In this document: piece by piece, positions 1-6,563 of the stretch
Layout of the letters: each line of letters opens with the position of its first letter
Numbering within the stretch: the first letter of the stretch is position 1
Notes under the pieces: model-generated
Databases searched by the model: none
The model's input: the letters and a program-made list of their open reading frames with translations, nothing else
Told to the model about the DNA's origin: nothing
Program-made: the position numbers and the translations under genes
Source of the DNA: an uncultured Clostridia bacterium
GTDB taxonomy: Bacteria > Bacillota > Clostridia > Monoglobales > Firm-18
Direction of reading: 5' to 3'
Length of the DNA: 8,655 nucleotides
Assembly: GCA_937914775.1 (NCBI GenBank)
Contig: CALDNB010000043.1
Coordinates: 1 to 8,655 of the forward strand

Positions 1-448
1 TCCTGTTTTCCACATAGATCCGCGCCGTCTGCTCAAGGCTGGTGCGGTTCTGGCGATCATAATCGCGAATAGCCTTCATCTGCCGCAGGCACTGATCCCG
101 GACATAAGCATTTTCGCTCATCGGGAAGAGATAGGCATACAGCCCCAGCTCGCTGCCTATCAACATGCCCTTGCCGCACAGCTTCGCCGCGCGCGCAGCA
201 TACACCGCCTCGCACAGCGCTGTGCCGAATTCCTCCGGCGCCATCCGCAGCTCTGACAAGCCCCCGCAAATCTCCGCACCGGTAATGCCTGCATTGTCCA
301 TCAGGTCGCTAATATGTTCCTCCTCCGCCTTGTCCATCCGGCTCATCACGATCAGCATCTGCTTCCATTCCATGCAGATGAGACGCTCTGCCAATTCCGA
401 ACCGGAATTCAGCACCGCATACACCCGTTCTTCAATCGCATTCAGCCT
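1..448 (-). pseudogene. PucR/CdaR-type transcriptional regulator, middle fragment
   Basis: The minus-strand frame whose codons occupy positions 2-4, 5-7 and so on is open from the left edge to the junction near 448. Its translation contains ICGGLSELRMAPEEFGTALC, then EAVYAARAAKLCGKG, then ELGLYAYLF, then KAIRDYDRQNRTSLEQTARI and YVENR. This is the usual layout of PucR/CdaR regulators: a GGDEF-like regulatory domain with its EAxxAxxxG helix and the LGLYxxLF strand, then the start of the C-terminal helix-turn-helix region (DYDxxNxxSLxxTxxxYxxN). The DNA-reading helices themselves lie beyond the left edge. The N-terminal part is missing, because at about 440-450 the sequence becomes the mnmG C-terminus on the other strand. 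The frame stays open on into rsmG antisense, but I see no family resemblance there. Such proteins are usually cytoplasmic regulators of catabolic genes; the target here is unknown. The stretch is clearly richer in G+C than the rest of the window. The family call is fairly sure; whether the break is biological is not. Confidence 0.6.
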
Positions 449-559
449 GCCAATATCGGACAGGCAAGCCGAATTTCCGGTGTCAGCCCGGCTGATGTTT
501 CTGTGTTGTTGATTTATCTGGAACAGCTGCACGGCTATCACCGTAACAATGAGGAGTAA
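446..559 (+). pseudogene. mnmG: mnmG (gidA) C-terminal remnant, last 37 codons
   Basis: The plus-strand frame ending at TAA 557-559 reads PANIGQASRISGVSPADVSV followed by LLIYLEQLHGYHRNNEE. This is the conserved C-terminal end of MnmG, the FAD-dependent enzyme that works with MnmE to build 5-carboxymethylaminomethyl-uridine at the tRNA wobble position. The C-terminal helical domain ending in NIGQASRISGV is the part that contacts MnmE. Upstream of about 446 the same frame is open to 314 but no longer resembles MnmG, and the opposite strand there encodes a PucR-type protein instead. More than 90% of the usual protein of about 620 residues is therefore absent. The stop lies 3 bases before rsmG, the normal mnmG-rsmG arrangement, and the last two codons (GAG GAG) serve as the rsmG ribosome binding site. 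Confidence 0.8.
551..556 (+). promoter_or_regulatory. rsmG ribosome binding site inside mnmG
   Basis: GAGGAG, formed by the last two mnmG codons, lies 6 bases before the rsmG ATG at 563. It fixes that start and shows the translational coupling of the two genes. Confidence 0.75.
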
Positions 560-562
560 ATT

Positions 563-1276
563 ATGATCGATAAATCTTATTTGCTGGATTTGTGTCAGCA
601 GTTTGAACTGCCGCTTACAGAACAGCAGGCGGAACAGCTGGATAAATATGCCCAGTTGTTGGTTGAATGGAATGAAAAAATCAATCTGACCGCTATCACC
701 GAGCCGAAAGATATTGTGGTGAAGCACTTTGTGGATTCTCTTTTGCTGACGAAAGCCATCGAGCTTCCGCAGGGAGCATCTCTCATCGATGTTGGTACCG
801 GAGCCGGTTTCCCATCGGTACCGGTTACCGTTCTTCGCTCTGATATCAATTTGACTCTGCTGGACAGCCTGAATAAACGTCTGGTCTTTTTGACGGAGCT
901 GTGTAAAGAAATCGGTGTAAAATCGACCTGTGTTCATGCGCGTGCCGAGGACGGAGGTAAAGACAAAAAACACCGTGAAAAATATGATTTTGCTTGTGCA
1001 AGAGCAGTGGCAAGTCTGCGTAACCTCAGCGAATACTGTTTGCCTTTCGTAAAAGTCGGCGGTGCTTTCATCGCATTGAAGGGTCCTGACTGGAAGGACG
1101 AATTGGCAGAAGCAAAGAATGCTATCGGTACCATGGGAGGTAAGGTGGAGAAAGTAGAGGAATTTACTCTGCCTGATGAGAGCAAACGTGCGATTCTGGT
1201 AATCAGAAAAATTTCGCAAACTCCGCCACAATTCCCGAGAACAGCCGCAAAAATGGCAAAAAAACCAATCATTTAA
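563..1276 (+). CDS. rsmG: 16S rRNA (guanine527-N7)-methyltransferase RsmG
   Basis: RsmG (GidB) transfers a methyl group from S-adenosylmethionine to N7 of G527 in the 530 loop of 16S rRNA, in the cytoplasm. The 237-residue product has the normal family length. Visible motifs are NLTAI (41-45), the HFVDSL segment (55-60), the SAM-binding glycine loop DVGTGAGFP (76-84), the acidic second strand LLDSLNKR (99-106), ARAVA (146-150), LKG (172-174), and a conserved basic tail (PRTAAKMAKKP, 225-235). The ATG at 563 is supported by GAGGAG six bases upstream and the usual N-terminal length. It follows the mnmG end by 3 bases and precedes a noc-like gene, the order conserved in many Bacillota. With mnmG truncated, its usual upstream promoter is missing from this window. 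Nothing in the protein looks damaged. Confidence 0.96.
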   Translation: MIDKSYLLDLCQQFELPLTEQQAEQLDKYAQLLVEWNEKINLTAITEPKDIVVKHFVDSLLLTKAIELPQGASLIDVGTGAGFPSVPVTVLRSDINLTLLDSLNKRLVFLTELCKEIGVKSTCVHARAEDGGKDKKHREKYDFACARAVASLRNLSEYCLPFVKVGGAFIALKGPDWKDELAEAKNAIGTMGGKVEKVEEFTLPDESKRAILVIRKISQTPPQFPRTAAKMAKKPII

Positions 1277-1321
1277 GTCGAAACCGCTCAAAACGGGGCG
1301 AGAAATAGAATTGGGATTTAC

Positions 1322-1350
1322 TGGAAATATAGTCTGTTTTGTGTTATATT
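1322..1350 (+). promoter_or_regulatory. Putative sigma-A promoter for noc
   Basis: The -35-like TGGAAA (1322-1327, 4 of 6 consensus matches) is followed by a 17-base spacer and the -10-like TATATT (1345-1350, 5 of 6). An extended -10 TG sits at 1342-1343. The predicted start is near 1357, about 56 bases before the noc ATG. The promoter lies within the left arm of the hairpin at 1331-1386. This is inference from sequence match only. Confidence 0.45.
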
Positions 1351-1391
1351 ATTCCTATCAAAAGGAATAATGTCGCAAAACAGACTTTTTT
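1331..1391 (+). terminator. Long hairpin with T tract between rsmG and noc
   Basis: The left arm 1331-1343 pairs with 1374-1386 (13 pairs including one G-U). After a two-base TT bulge (1344-1345), 1346-1356 pairs with 1363-1373 (11 pairs including one G-U), leaving a six-base loop at 1357-1362. Six Ts follow (1386-1391). The shape fits an intrinsic terminator for read-through from mnmG-rsmG. The putative noc promoter lies in the left arm, so a transcript starting near 1357 would carry only the right arm and escape the hairpin. An operator or a small mobile-element remnant are alternatives. Confidence 0.6.
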
Positions 1392-1397
1392 CTATAA

Positions 1398-1404
1398 AGG
1401 GGAG
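1398..1404 (+). promoter_or_regulatory. noc ribosome binding site (decides start)
   Basis: AGGGGAG ends 8 bases before the ATG at 1413 and only 5 bases before the in-frame TTG at 1410. ATG 1413 is therefore the better start. Confidence 0.6.
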
Positions 1405-1412
1405 TGTAATTG

Positions 1413-2213
1413 ATGTTATTGAAAGCGAAAACCGTCAATCGGGTTCTGTTACTGCCGATTGAAGCAATTATCCCAAATCCTAATCAGCCTCGACAGTTAT
1501 TTGATGAGGAGAAGATCAATGAGCTGGCACAAAGTATCGCACAGTACGGTTTGCTGCAGCCGATCACTGTTCAGCAAATTGATAAAAATTTATATGAATT
1601 GGTGGCTGGTGAGCGACGGCTTATGGCTTGCCGTCAGCTGAAGATGCAGGAGATCCCAGCTATTGTTGTATCTATGAAAAGGGAAGATAGTGCAGCTTTA
1701 GCGTTGATCGAGAATATTCAGCGCTGTGCACTTAATTATTTTGAAGAAGCCCTTGCGATTGAAAAGTTGATGCGTTTGCTGGGCTTAACACAGCAGCAAA
1801 TTGCTGTGAGGTTGGGGAAAACACAATCTACTGTTGCTAACAAGCTGCGTTTACTGAAATATCCTGAAAGACTGAGAACTTTGATTTTGGACTGTAATCT
1901 GACAGAACGCCACGCAAGAGCACTCCTTAAAATTGACACGGAAAGTTTAAGACAGACTGCAGTAGAATATATCGTTAAAAAGAATTTAAACGTTGCAGAA
2001 GCAGAGAAATACATAAGTTCACTGTTATATAAAAAAGACAGGGACAACCCTGATAAAAAACAGATGCGGATAATTAAGGATATAAGAGTCTTTTCAAACA
2101 CCATAAAACAGGCAGTTGATATGATGAAACAGTCAGGAATTAACGCTTATGCCAAGAAGACTGAAAACGACGAATATATAGAATATGTTGTAAAGATACC
2201 TAAAATAAGTTAA
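1413..2213 (+). CDS. noc: ParB-family nucleoid occlusion protein (Noc-like)
   Basis: This 266-residue DNA-binding protein belongs to the ParB/Noc family, CTP-dependent clamps that load at specific sites and spread along DNA. Noc homologues keep the division septum off the chromosome; ParB proteins drive origin segregation. Domains in order: the N-terminal ParB/Srx fold with PNPNQPR (21-27), the CTP-binding GERRLMA (66-72, usually GERRxRA) and ENIQR (100-104), then a helix-turn-helix LTQQQIAVRLGKTQSTVANK (125-144) with the conserved LRLLK after it, and a C-terminal dimerisation region from about 205. The Noc call rests on its place directly after rsmG; a true Spo0J normally follows a parA gene, and none is present. 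The N-terminus is short and lacks the amphipathic membrane-targeting helix known from Bacillus subtilis Noc, so membrane binding is uncertain. Composition drifts from about 43% G+C early to about 28% late, and arginine codons shift from CGN to AGR around residue 150. Confidence 0.8.
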   Translation: MLLKAKTVNRVLLLPIEAIIPNPNQPRQLFDEEKINELAQSIAQYGLLQPITVQQIDKNLYELVAGERRLMACRQLKMQEIPAIVVSMKREDSAALALIENIQRCALNYFEEALAIEKLMRLLGLTQQQIAVRLGKTQSTVANKLRLLKYPERLRTLILDCNLTERHARALLKIDTESLRQTAVEYIVKKNLNVAEAEKYISSLLYKKDRDNPDKKQMRIIKDIRVFSNTIKQAVDMMKQSGINAYAKKTENDEYIEYVVKIPKIS

Positions 2214-2245
2214 AAAGGTGATGGTCAACGACCATCACCTTTTTT
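2212..2245. terminator. Bidirectional intrinsic terminator between convergent genes
   Basis: A perfect 10-base-pair stem, GGTGATGGTC (2217-2226) with GACCATCACC (2230-2239), encloses an AAC loop. AAAAA stands on its left and TTTTTT on its right. It begins one base before the end of the noc stop codon and ends one base before the stop of the convergent glycosidase gene (2247), so it can end transcription from both sides. Confidence 0.93.
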
Positions 2246-2246
2246 A

Positions 2247-4199
2247 TTATTTTACACTAAAGAATGTTGCTCTTGCGGTTTCCAGTGTTACTTTTGCTTT
2301 TCCGTCAACTATATCATATTCTTTTCCTGTGCCGTACTGGACTAATTTGTTACCTTTTACATTAACTGTAATTTCTCTGTTACCTATAAAGTCAACTGCA
2401 TATAAAACAATTCCGTTTTTAGTTTCGTAAGCGCAGGTATGAGCATTTTCCTCCTCTATACTGCTTATACTGTTGTTCCAGTAAGGAATCCAGTTTGCAT
2501 CGTCAAGTTCCAGATCATCAAACAACTTCCAGATGTATGAAGCATATTTTAAGTTTTTGATTGTATTAGGTCTCGGGTGAATGTTATGCAAAAGAGCAAT
2601 ACTGTAAATACCTGCCATTGTTCTTACTTTTACTTTGCCCTCCATAACATTGTTTTCTTCTAAATCCGTGTCAGTTGTGTATGCAATAAAGTTTGCAGGA
2701 ATACCTAAATTGTAGCCCATATATTCTGCTCTGAACGCCTCAAGATTTAAGAAGTTCATATTGTCGTCAGACAACTGGCTCTGTATATTTTCGCCGTCCC
2801 AGTATGAATCGCAAAAAGAAAGTGTGGGCATTGTGCAGCAGGTACTCTGGTGTGCATCCACAATACCTTTTCTTTCATGGACGGTGTGGTATAAGTTTTT
2901 AACATGTTCGCGAAGTTCCAGAACAGGATATGTAGAATGAAGTTTGCCCTCCTGGTCTCTGTAACCGCAGCCGTGACGCTCATTTGCACACTCCCACGGA
3001 ATGTACGTACCGTCAGTGTAAATACCGTCTGCGCCATAAACGTCCATAACGTACTTAATTCTTTCTAACCACTCTTTTTTGTAGTCAGAATTGTAGCACA
3101 CCATAAATGCTCTTTGCGCAGGACTTCTCTGCCAACCGCCGTTGTAGTTTCCTGTATCTGAATAATTAATATAGTTTTTGCCGTTTTTATTGAAATCTGC
3201 CATTAAAGTTGAATATTCGTAACCGAAATAAAGCATCAGTTTTAAGCCGTACTTGTGGCACTCGTCAGTAAAAGCCTTGAACTTTTCTTCGTCTTCTGCA
3301 AGACCAAAGTTCTGGATAATTGTCCAGTCCTCGTGAAGCACAAGCCACTCTGCTCCCGCATCTGCTGCAATTTTAGGAAGACCCATATTAAGAAAATCAT
3401 TTTTTCTTACGTTATACATATGGAAGCGTCTGTAACATCCTTTGTCATATTTAAAGGGTTTAACAGGTGTTGCGTGAAAACCGAATGTAAACTCAATTGG
3501 GATTAATGTATCTGCCCACTTATCACTTCTGCCCTGCCAGTTTTTAGGCATACTGTCTAAAAATGTGATTTTAAGATTATTTCCGCTTACTTCAATACAG
3601 TTTTCGTCATACTGAAAATACTGTTCTGTTTCGCCAACAAATACACCAAGACCTACCTCTTCGTCACCGTACCATACATAAGGTTTAAAAGGTAATTTAA
3701 TATCTTTAGTTGCACCGCTGTTCATTTTGTCCTGAGCAGGTACAATACTTGACTTATTATTCGGCCAGTAATGGAACAAAGACGAATGTGCTTTGTTCAT
3801 TGGAATATTAAGATATAGTCCTGTAAGTTCGGGCTTGTTTCTTTTGTCGTACTGCCAGTATGAAGAAATTCTGAATTCTATTTTTACAAAACCGTCAAAT
3901 TCAACTGTAACAGTAGCGTTTCCTATTGTATTTTCACATCGTGCAGAAATTATAATAACGGCTTTTTCCTCGTCCTTTGAATATACAAAATACTCAAAAC
4001 TGTGCCATTCGCCGATTTTACCGCTAAAATCTGCATCTAAAGTCGCAGGTGCTTCCAATAACTCTTTATCTAAAGAAACAATTGATGTGGGAACAAACGA
4101 CTTATCAAATGTGTATTTTCTTCCCCATACAAAAAATTCTGCTTTGTCACCACTTACTTCTAATTTTGTGTCAGTCCAGTCACCAAATATTCTTTTCAT
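2247..4199 (-). CDS. Putative TIM-barrel glycoside hydrolase, family unassigned
   Basis: The 650-residue protein has no signal peptide or membrane segment, so it is probably cytoplasmic and would act on imported or intracellular glycans; the substrate is unknown. Residues 1 to about 250 look like beta-rich sandwich sequence. Residues about 255-560 look like an (alpha/beta)8 barrel, with FHMYN (259-263), LVLHEDW (286-292), LMLYFGYE (321-328), DGIYTDGT (391-398), DAHQST (448-453) and DSYWDGE (464-470). Several acidic residues at strand ends, such as E290, D391, D396, D464, D468 and E470, are candidates for catalysis. The last 70 residues form a beta-rich C-terminal domain typical of retaining glycosidases. 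From memory it resembles proteins annotated as DUF6067 or GH123-like glycosidases, but I cannot confirm the family. ATG 4199 is set by AAAGGAGT ending 7 bases upstream. The gene has its own promoter (4266-4294) and ends at a shared terminator. Confidence 0.7.
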   Translation of the reverse strand: MKRIFGDWTDTKLEVSGDKAEFFVWGRKYTFDKSFVPTSIVSLDKELLEAPATLDADFSGKIGEWHSFEYFVYSKDEEKAVIIISARCENTIGNATVTVEFDGFVKIEFRISSYWQYDKRNKPELTGLYLNIPMNKAHSSLFHYWPNNKSSIVPAQDKMNSGATKDIKLPFKPYVWYGDEEVGLGVFVGETEQYFQYDENCIEVSGNNLKITFLDSMPKNWQGRSDKWADTLIPIEFTFGFHATPVKPFKYDKGCYRRFHMYNVRKNDFLNMGLPKIAADAGAEWLVLHEDWTIIQNFGLAEDEEKFKAFTDECHKYGLKLMLYFGYEYSTLMADFNKNGKNYINYSDTGNYNGGWQRSPAQRAFMVCYNSDYKKEWLERIKYVMDVYGADGIYTDGTYIPWECANERHGCGYRDQEGKLHSTYPVLELREHVKNLYHTVHERKGIVDAHQSTCCTMPTLSFCDSYWDGENIQSQLSDDNMNFLNLEAFRAEYMGYNLGIPANFIAYTTDTDLEENNVMEGKVKVRTMAGIYSIALLHNIHPRPNTIKNLKYASYIWKLFDDLELDDANWIPYWNNSISSIEEENAHTCAYETKNGIVLYAVDFIGNREITVNVKGNKLVQYGTGKEYDIVDGKAKVTLETARATFFSVK

Positions 4200-4206
4200 A
4201 GCAAAA

Positions 4207-4214
4207 ACTCCTTT
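4207..4214 (-). promoter_or_regulatory. Glycosidase gene ribosome binding site
   Basis: On the minus strand AAAGGAGT precedes ATG 4199 by 7 bases. It is nearly the full anti-Shine-Dalgarno complement and fixes the start. Confidence 0.75.
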
Positions 4215-4225
4215 ATGTAGTTCGT

Positions 4226-4256
4226 AAAAAAGGGTGTAATGTAAACATTACACCCT
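4226..4256 (-). terminator. Terminator of the SLH operon, also in the glycosidase leader
   Basis: A perfect 11-base-pair stem (4231-4241 with 4246-4256, four-base loop) is followed on the minus strand by a run of six Ts (4231-4226). It lies 35 bases past the SLH stop codon and looks like a strong intrinsic terminator for the exporter/SLH operon. The downstream promoter would start transcription at about 4259, so the same hairpin would also form the 5' end of the glycosidase mRNA. It could act there as an attenuator or as a 5' stabilising stem-loop. Confidence 0.85.
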
Positions 4257-4265
4257 ATAATGGTT

Positions 4266-4294
4266 ATTTTACCTAAAAACCTTATATTTGTCAA
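4266..4294 (-). promoter_or_regulatory. Near-consensus sigma-A promoter for the glycosidase gene
   Basis: On the minus strand TTGACA (4294-4289, perfect -35) is followed by a 17-base spacer and TAAAAT (4271-4266, 5 of 6 matches to TATAAT). The predicted transcription start is near 4259. The -35 box contains the TGA stop codon of the SLH gene (4293-4291), so the promoter starts inside the previous gene. Confidence 0.78.
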
Positions 4295-6549
4295 TCTTTT
4301 TTTACAGCAACAAGTACGCGAATTCTTCCACCATCATCCATTTCTTTATCGTAATATGCAGTAACATTATACTTTGTTAAATCTGTTACCTCATTTAAGT
4401 CAGTCTGCATATATGAAGTACCTGATTTCACAAAAGCACTTGCGTTGCCGTAGATAATATAATCTCCTTTTCTGGTTTTAATAACATCACCTGAAATTTC
4501 CTCAACTGCTCCTGATAACTGCTTTAAGGGAATATATTCCACTGCAGAGTTACCGTCTAAAATAACACCTACTCCTCCGCCGTTTTTAACACTTACACCT
4601 GATATTGTTGCACCTTTGTAAGAATAGGAATTCCAGTCTGCAAGGCAGGTAAAGGTCTTAACCGAGCCGGCAGTATTAAGTTGTGCGGAGGTAATTATTC
4701 CGTACTTATACATATCCCCCGTTACGTTATTTAAAAACAGTTCTGTTATTTCTCCGTCCGAGTTTTTGGAGTAATAAATCACGTCACCAGACTGTAATTC
4801 TATTCCGTCAAGACGGGACATATATGTTTTTGTACATGCCGTAGTTTCCCCTGCTTTCGTTCCTGAAACATCAAGTATTTCAACATTTTTGGAAACTTTG
4901 TGTTTACCGATGTAACTGTTGTTACCATCTACAGTACCATAAATAGTTCCAGAATCGTTTCTTACAGCAATACTTGCAATTCCGTCACTTTTAAAACTTA
5001 CAGTTACTACTTTATTTATAAAACTACTGTAGTCAGAATTTGTGCGGAAATCAACGCTTGTTCCGTCTGCTCTTACAACACTGATGTAATACGACGAAAT
5101 GTTGTTTCCGTCTGCAGTGGGGAATTGTTTAGTGCCTGTGGCTTTTAAATATCCGTTAATTGTTCCGGCTGCATTCTGTGGCTCTAACACCCCTGCCACG
5201 TCACCGTTTCTTCCAAGTAACAGCGTCACTGTGTCGCCATAGTTATACGAGCCCTGAGATGACAGACTGTTGTATGCAGATGCACCTTCAAGTTTATATG
5301 TAACTCCCGAAACCGTAACAGATGTTGGCATATCCTTGTTGGGTGATGCGCTTTCATAAACACCAGTAACCTTTTTAGAGTAAGCATAAACTGTGTTTAA
5401 CGGCTCTGAATAGTAAACCACGTCGTAACGGCTTATGTTGTTTGCAGTTGATTTTGTTCCGTCTTTAATAACGGTATAATTGCCAATATCAATGCCATAA
5501 GATTTGTACCATTCGTTTGAATATGCAATAATCGGTCCTTCCAATGTGTCTTTATTTAATATTCCGTAATCAATAACACCATCCGCATTTTTGTAAGTAG
5601 TAAGAACGTCACCCGGGTTAATCTGATTTAACATTGCAGAAAGTGTTGATTTATTTCCTTTGTTATATACTGTAACTGAAGTATCAACATCAGTAGCAAC
5701 TGGCTTTCCGTTTTCATATACAATTACTTTATTATCTAAAATCTGATAAATATTGTATGTAGTTATCTGTTGATTGTACGGCACAAAAATTACAAGGTCT
5801 TTATTGTCTTTTAATACCGCATCACCCTTTTTGCCCACGTTTTCTCTGTTAAAATCAGAAGTAATATTAAAAGTACCCTCGCTAGTGCTTATTTTATTTC
5901 CGCCCACACTGCTATCTTCTTTTGATGTAGCAATCAACACACAGTCCTCAACAATTGTGTAGTCAAATACGGAAATGTAATCACGGTCAGTATTTTTTGA
6001 GCAGGTATTTAACATATTATATACAAGATTCATTACGTTACGCCTTGTCATATTGTCGCCTACGTTTGCTGTAACGTTTTCGTCAAGGTTTAAATTATCT
6101 GCCATTCCCACCTGACCGTATGGCCATGACACCCCGTAATCCTCACTTGTGTAACCAAGAAGTTTTAAGCAAACTGTTACTGCCTCTTCGTAGGTAACAT
6201 TCTGTTCGGGACGGAATGTAAAATCAGGATAACCTGTAATCACGCCGCTTTTTACTGCAACTGATACATAAGGTGCAGCCCAGTGTTTATATGACACATC
6301 TTTAAAAGGTGATACCGCCGACTGCTTTGCTACCGTGTTTCTGTAGGAAGATGCTGCAATTGCAATTTTTGAAAACTCCGCTCTTGTTACATAATCGTCA
6401 AGACGTAAATTTCCGTCAGGGTCCCCCTGCATAATTTTAAGTTCTTTTAAAAGTGTGGCTGTGCCGTAATCATCATAAGTTGATGCACTTGTAACCATTG
6501 TTGGCAAAAGCAACATACAAACCATTATTAAACATATTATTTTTCTCAT
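4291..6549 (-). CDS. S-layer homology (SLH) domain surface protein
   Basis: The 752-residue product is exported and probably held on the cell wall. Residues 1-22 form a signal peptide (basic MRK, hydrophobic core, likely cut after TSA). Three SLH motifs follow: about 26-66 (with TRAEF at 55-59), 80-125 (FKDVSYKHWAAPYV, then GVITGYPDFTFRPEQNVTYE) and a degenerate third at about 137-180. SLH modules typically bind pyruvylated secondary wall polymers. From about 190 to the end the protein is rich in short beta strands, Ser, Thr, Asn and Gly, with recurring patterns such as GDVxxYxxNxDGxI; I recognise no enzyme domain. An ATG at 6555 is in frame but touches the GGAGG ribosome binding site, which is ideally spaced for ATG 6549, so 6549 is chosen. 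The gene starts 14 bases after the permease stop, which suggests co-transcription with the exporter, and ends at a terminator. The SLH call is firm; the role is unknown. Confidence 0.9.
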   Translation of the reverse strand: MRKIICLIMVCMLLLPTMVTSASTYDDYGTATLLKELKIMQGDPDGNLRLDDYVTRAEFSKIAIAASSYRNTVAKQSAVSPFKDVSYKHWAAPYVSVAVKSGVITGYPDFTFRPEQNVTYEEAVTVCLKLLGYTSEDYGVSWPYGQVGMADNLNLDENVTANVGDNMTRRNVMNLVYNMLNTCSKNTDRDYISVFDYTIVEDCVLIATSKEDSSVGGNKISTSEGTFNITSDFNRENVGKKGDAVLKDNKDLVIFVPYNQQITTYNIYQILDNKVIVYENGKPVATDVDTSVTVYNKGNKSTLSAMLNQINPGDVLTTYKNADGVIDYGILNKDTLEGPIIAYSNEWYKSYGIDIGNYTVIKDGTKSTANNISRYDVVYYSEPLNTVYAYSKKVTGVYESASPNKDMPTSVTVSGVTYKLEGASAYNSLSSQGSYNYGDTVTLLLGRNGDVAGVLEPQNAAGTINGYLKATGTKQFPTADGNNISSYYISVVRADGTSVDFRTNSDYSSFINKVVTVSFKSDGIASIAVRNDSGTIYGTVDGNNSYIGKHKVSKNVEILDVSGTKAGETTACTKTYMSRLDGIELQSGDVIYYSKNSDGEITELFLNNVTGDMYKYGIITSAQLNTAGSVKTFTCLADWNSYSYKGATISGVSVKNGGGVGVILDGNSAVEYIPLKQLSGAVEEISGDVIKTRKGDYIIYGNASAFVKSGTSYMQTDLNEVTDLTKYNVTAYYDKEMDDGGRIRVLVAVKKD

Positions 6550-6556
6550 TTTCATT

Positions 6557-6561
6557 CCTCC
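6557..6561 (-). promoter_or_regulatory. SLH gene ribosome binding site (decides start)
   Basis: GGAGG lies one base from the upstream in-frame ATG (6555), too close to serve it, and 7 bases from ATG 6549. The shorter reading, beginning MRKIICL, is the likely product. Confidence 0.7.
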
Positions 6562-6563
6562 AA

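Noticed and set aside
57..269. Minus-strand open frame of 70 codons
   Set aside because: It is the neighbouring frame of the PucR fragment; the true frame gives a clear family match and this one does not.
314..445. N-terminal part of the plus-strand frame that ends as MnmG
   Set aside because: Only the part from about 446 onward looks like MnmG. The earlier part is read through antisense PucR sequence.
165..512. Plus-strand open frame of 115 codons in the G+C-rich left end
   Set aside because: It is antisense to the PucR-type frame, has Ser/Ala-rich shadow-like composition and matches no family.
1349..1370. Inner palindrome TTATTCCT/AGGAATAA as a Noc-binding or parS site
   Set aside because: It matches neither the known Noc site (ATTTCCCGGGAAAT) nor parS (TGTTTCACGTGAAACA); its six-base loop suits a hairpin better.
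1410..1412. TTG as the noc start
   Set aside because: The ATG three bases on has better spacing from AGGGGAG and is the preferred codon.
4231..4256. CcpA cre operator in the hairpin before the glycosidase gene
   Set aside because: Part of it resembles a cre site (TGTAAAC), but the central CG and the right half do not fit.
6553..6555. First in-frame ATG of the SLH gene as start
   Set aside because: GGAGG is one base away, too close to direct initiation there; ATG 6549 has 7-base spacing.
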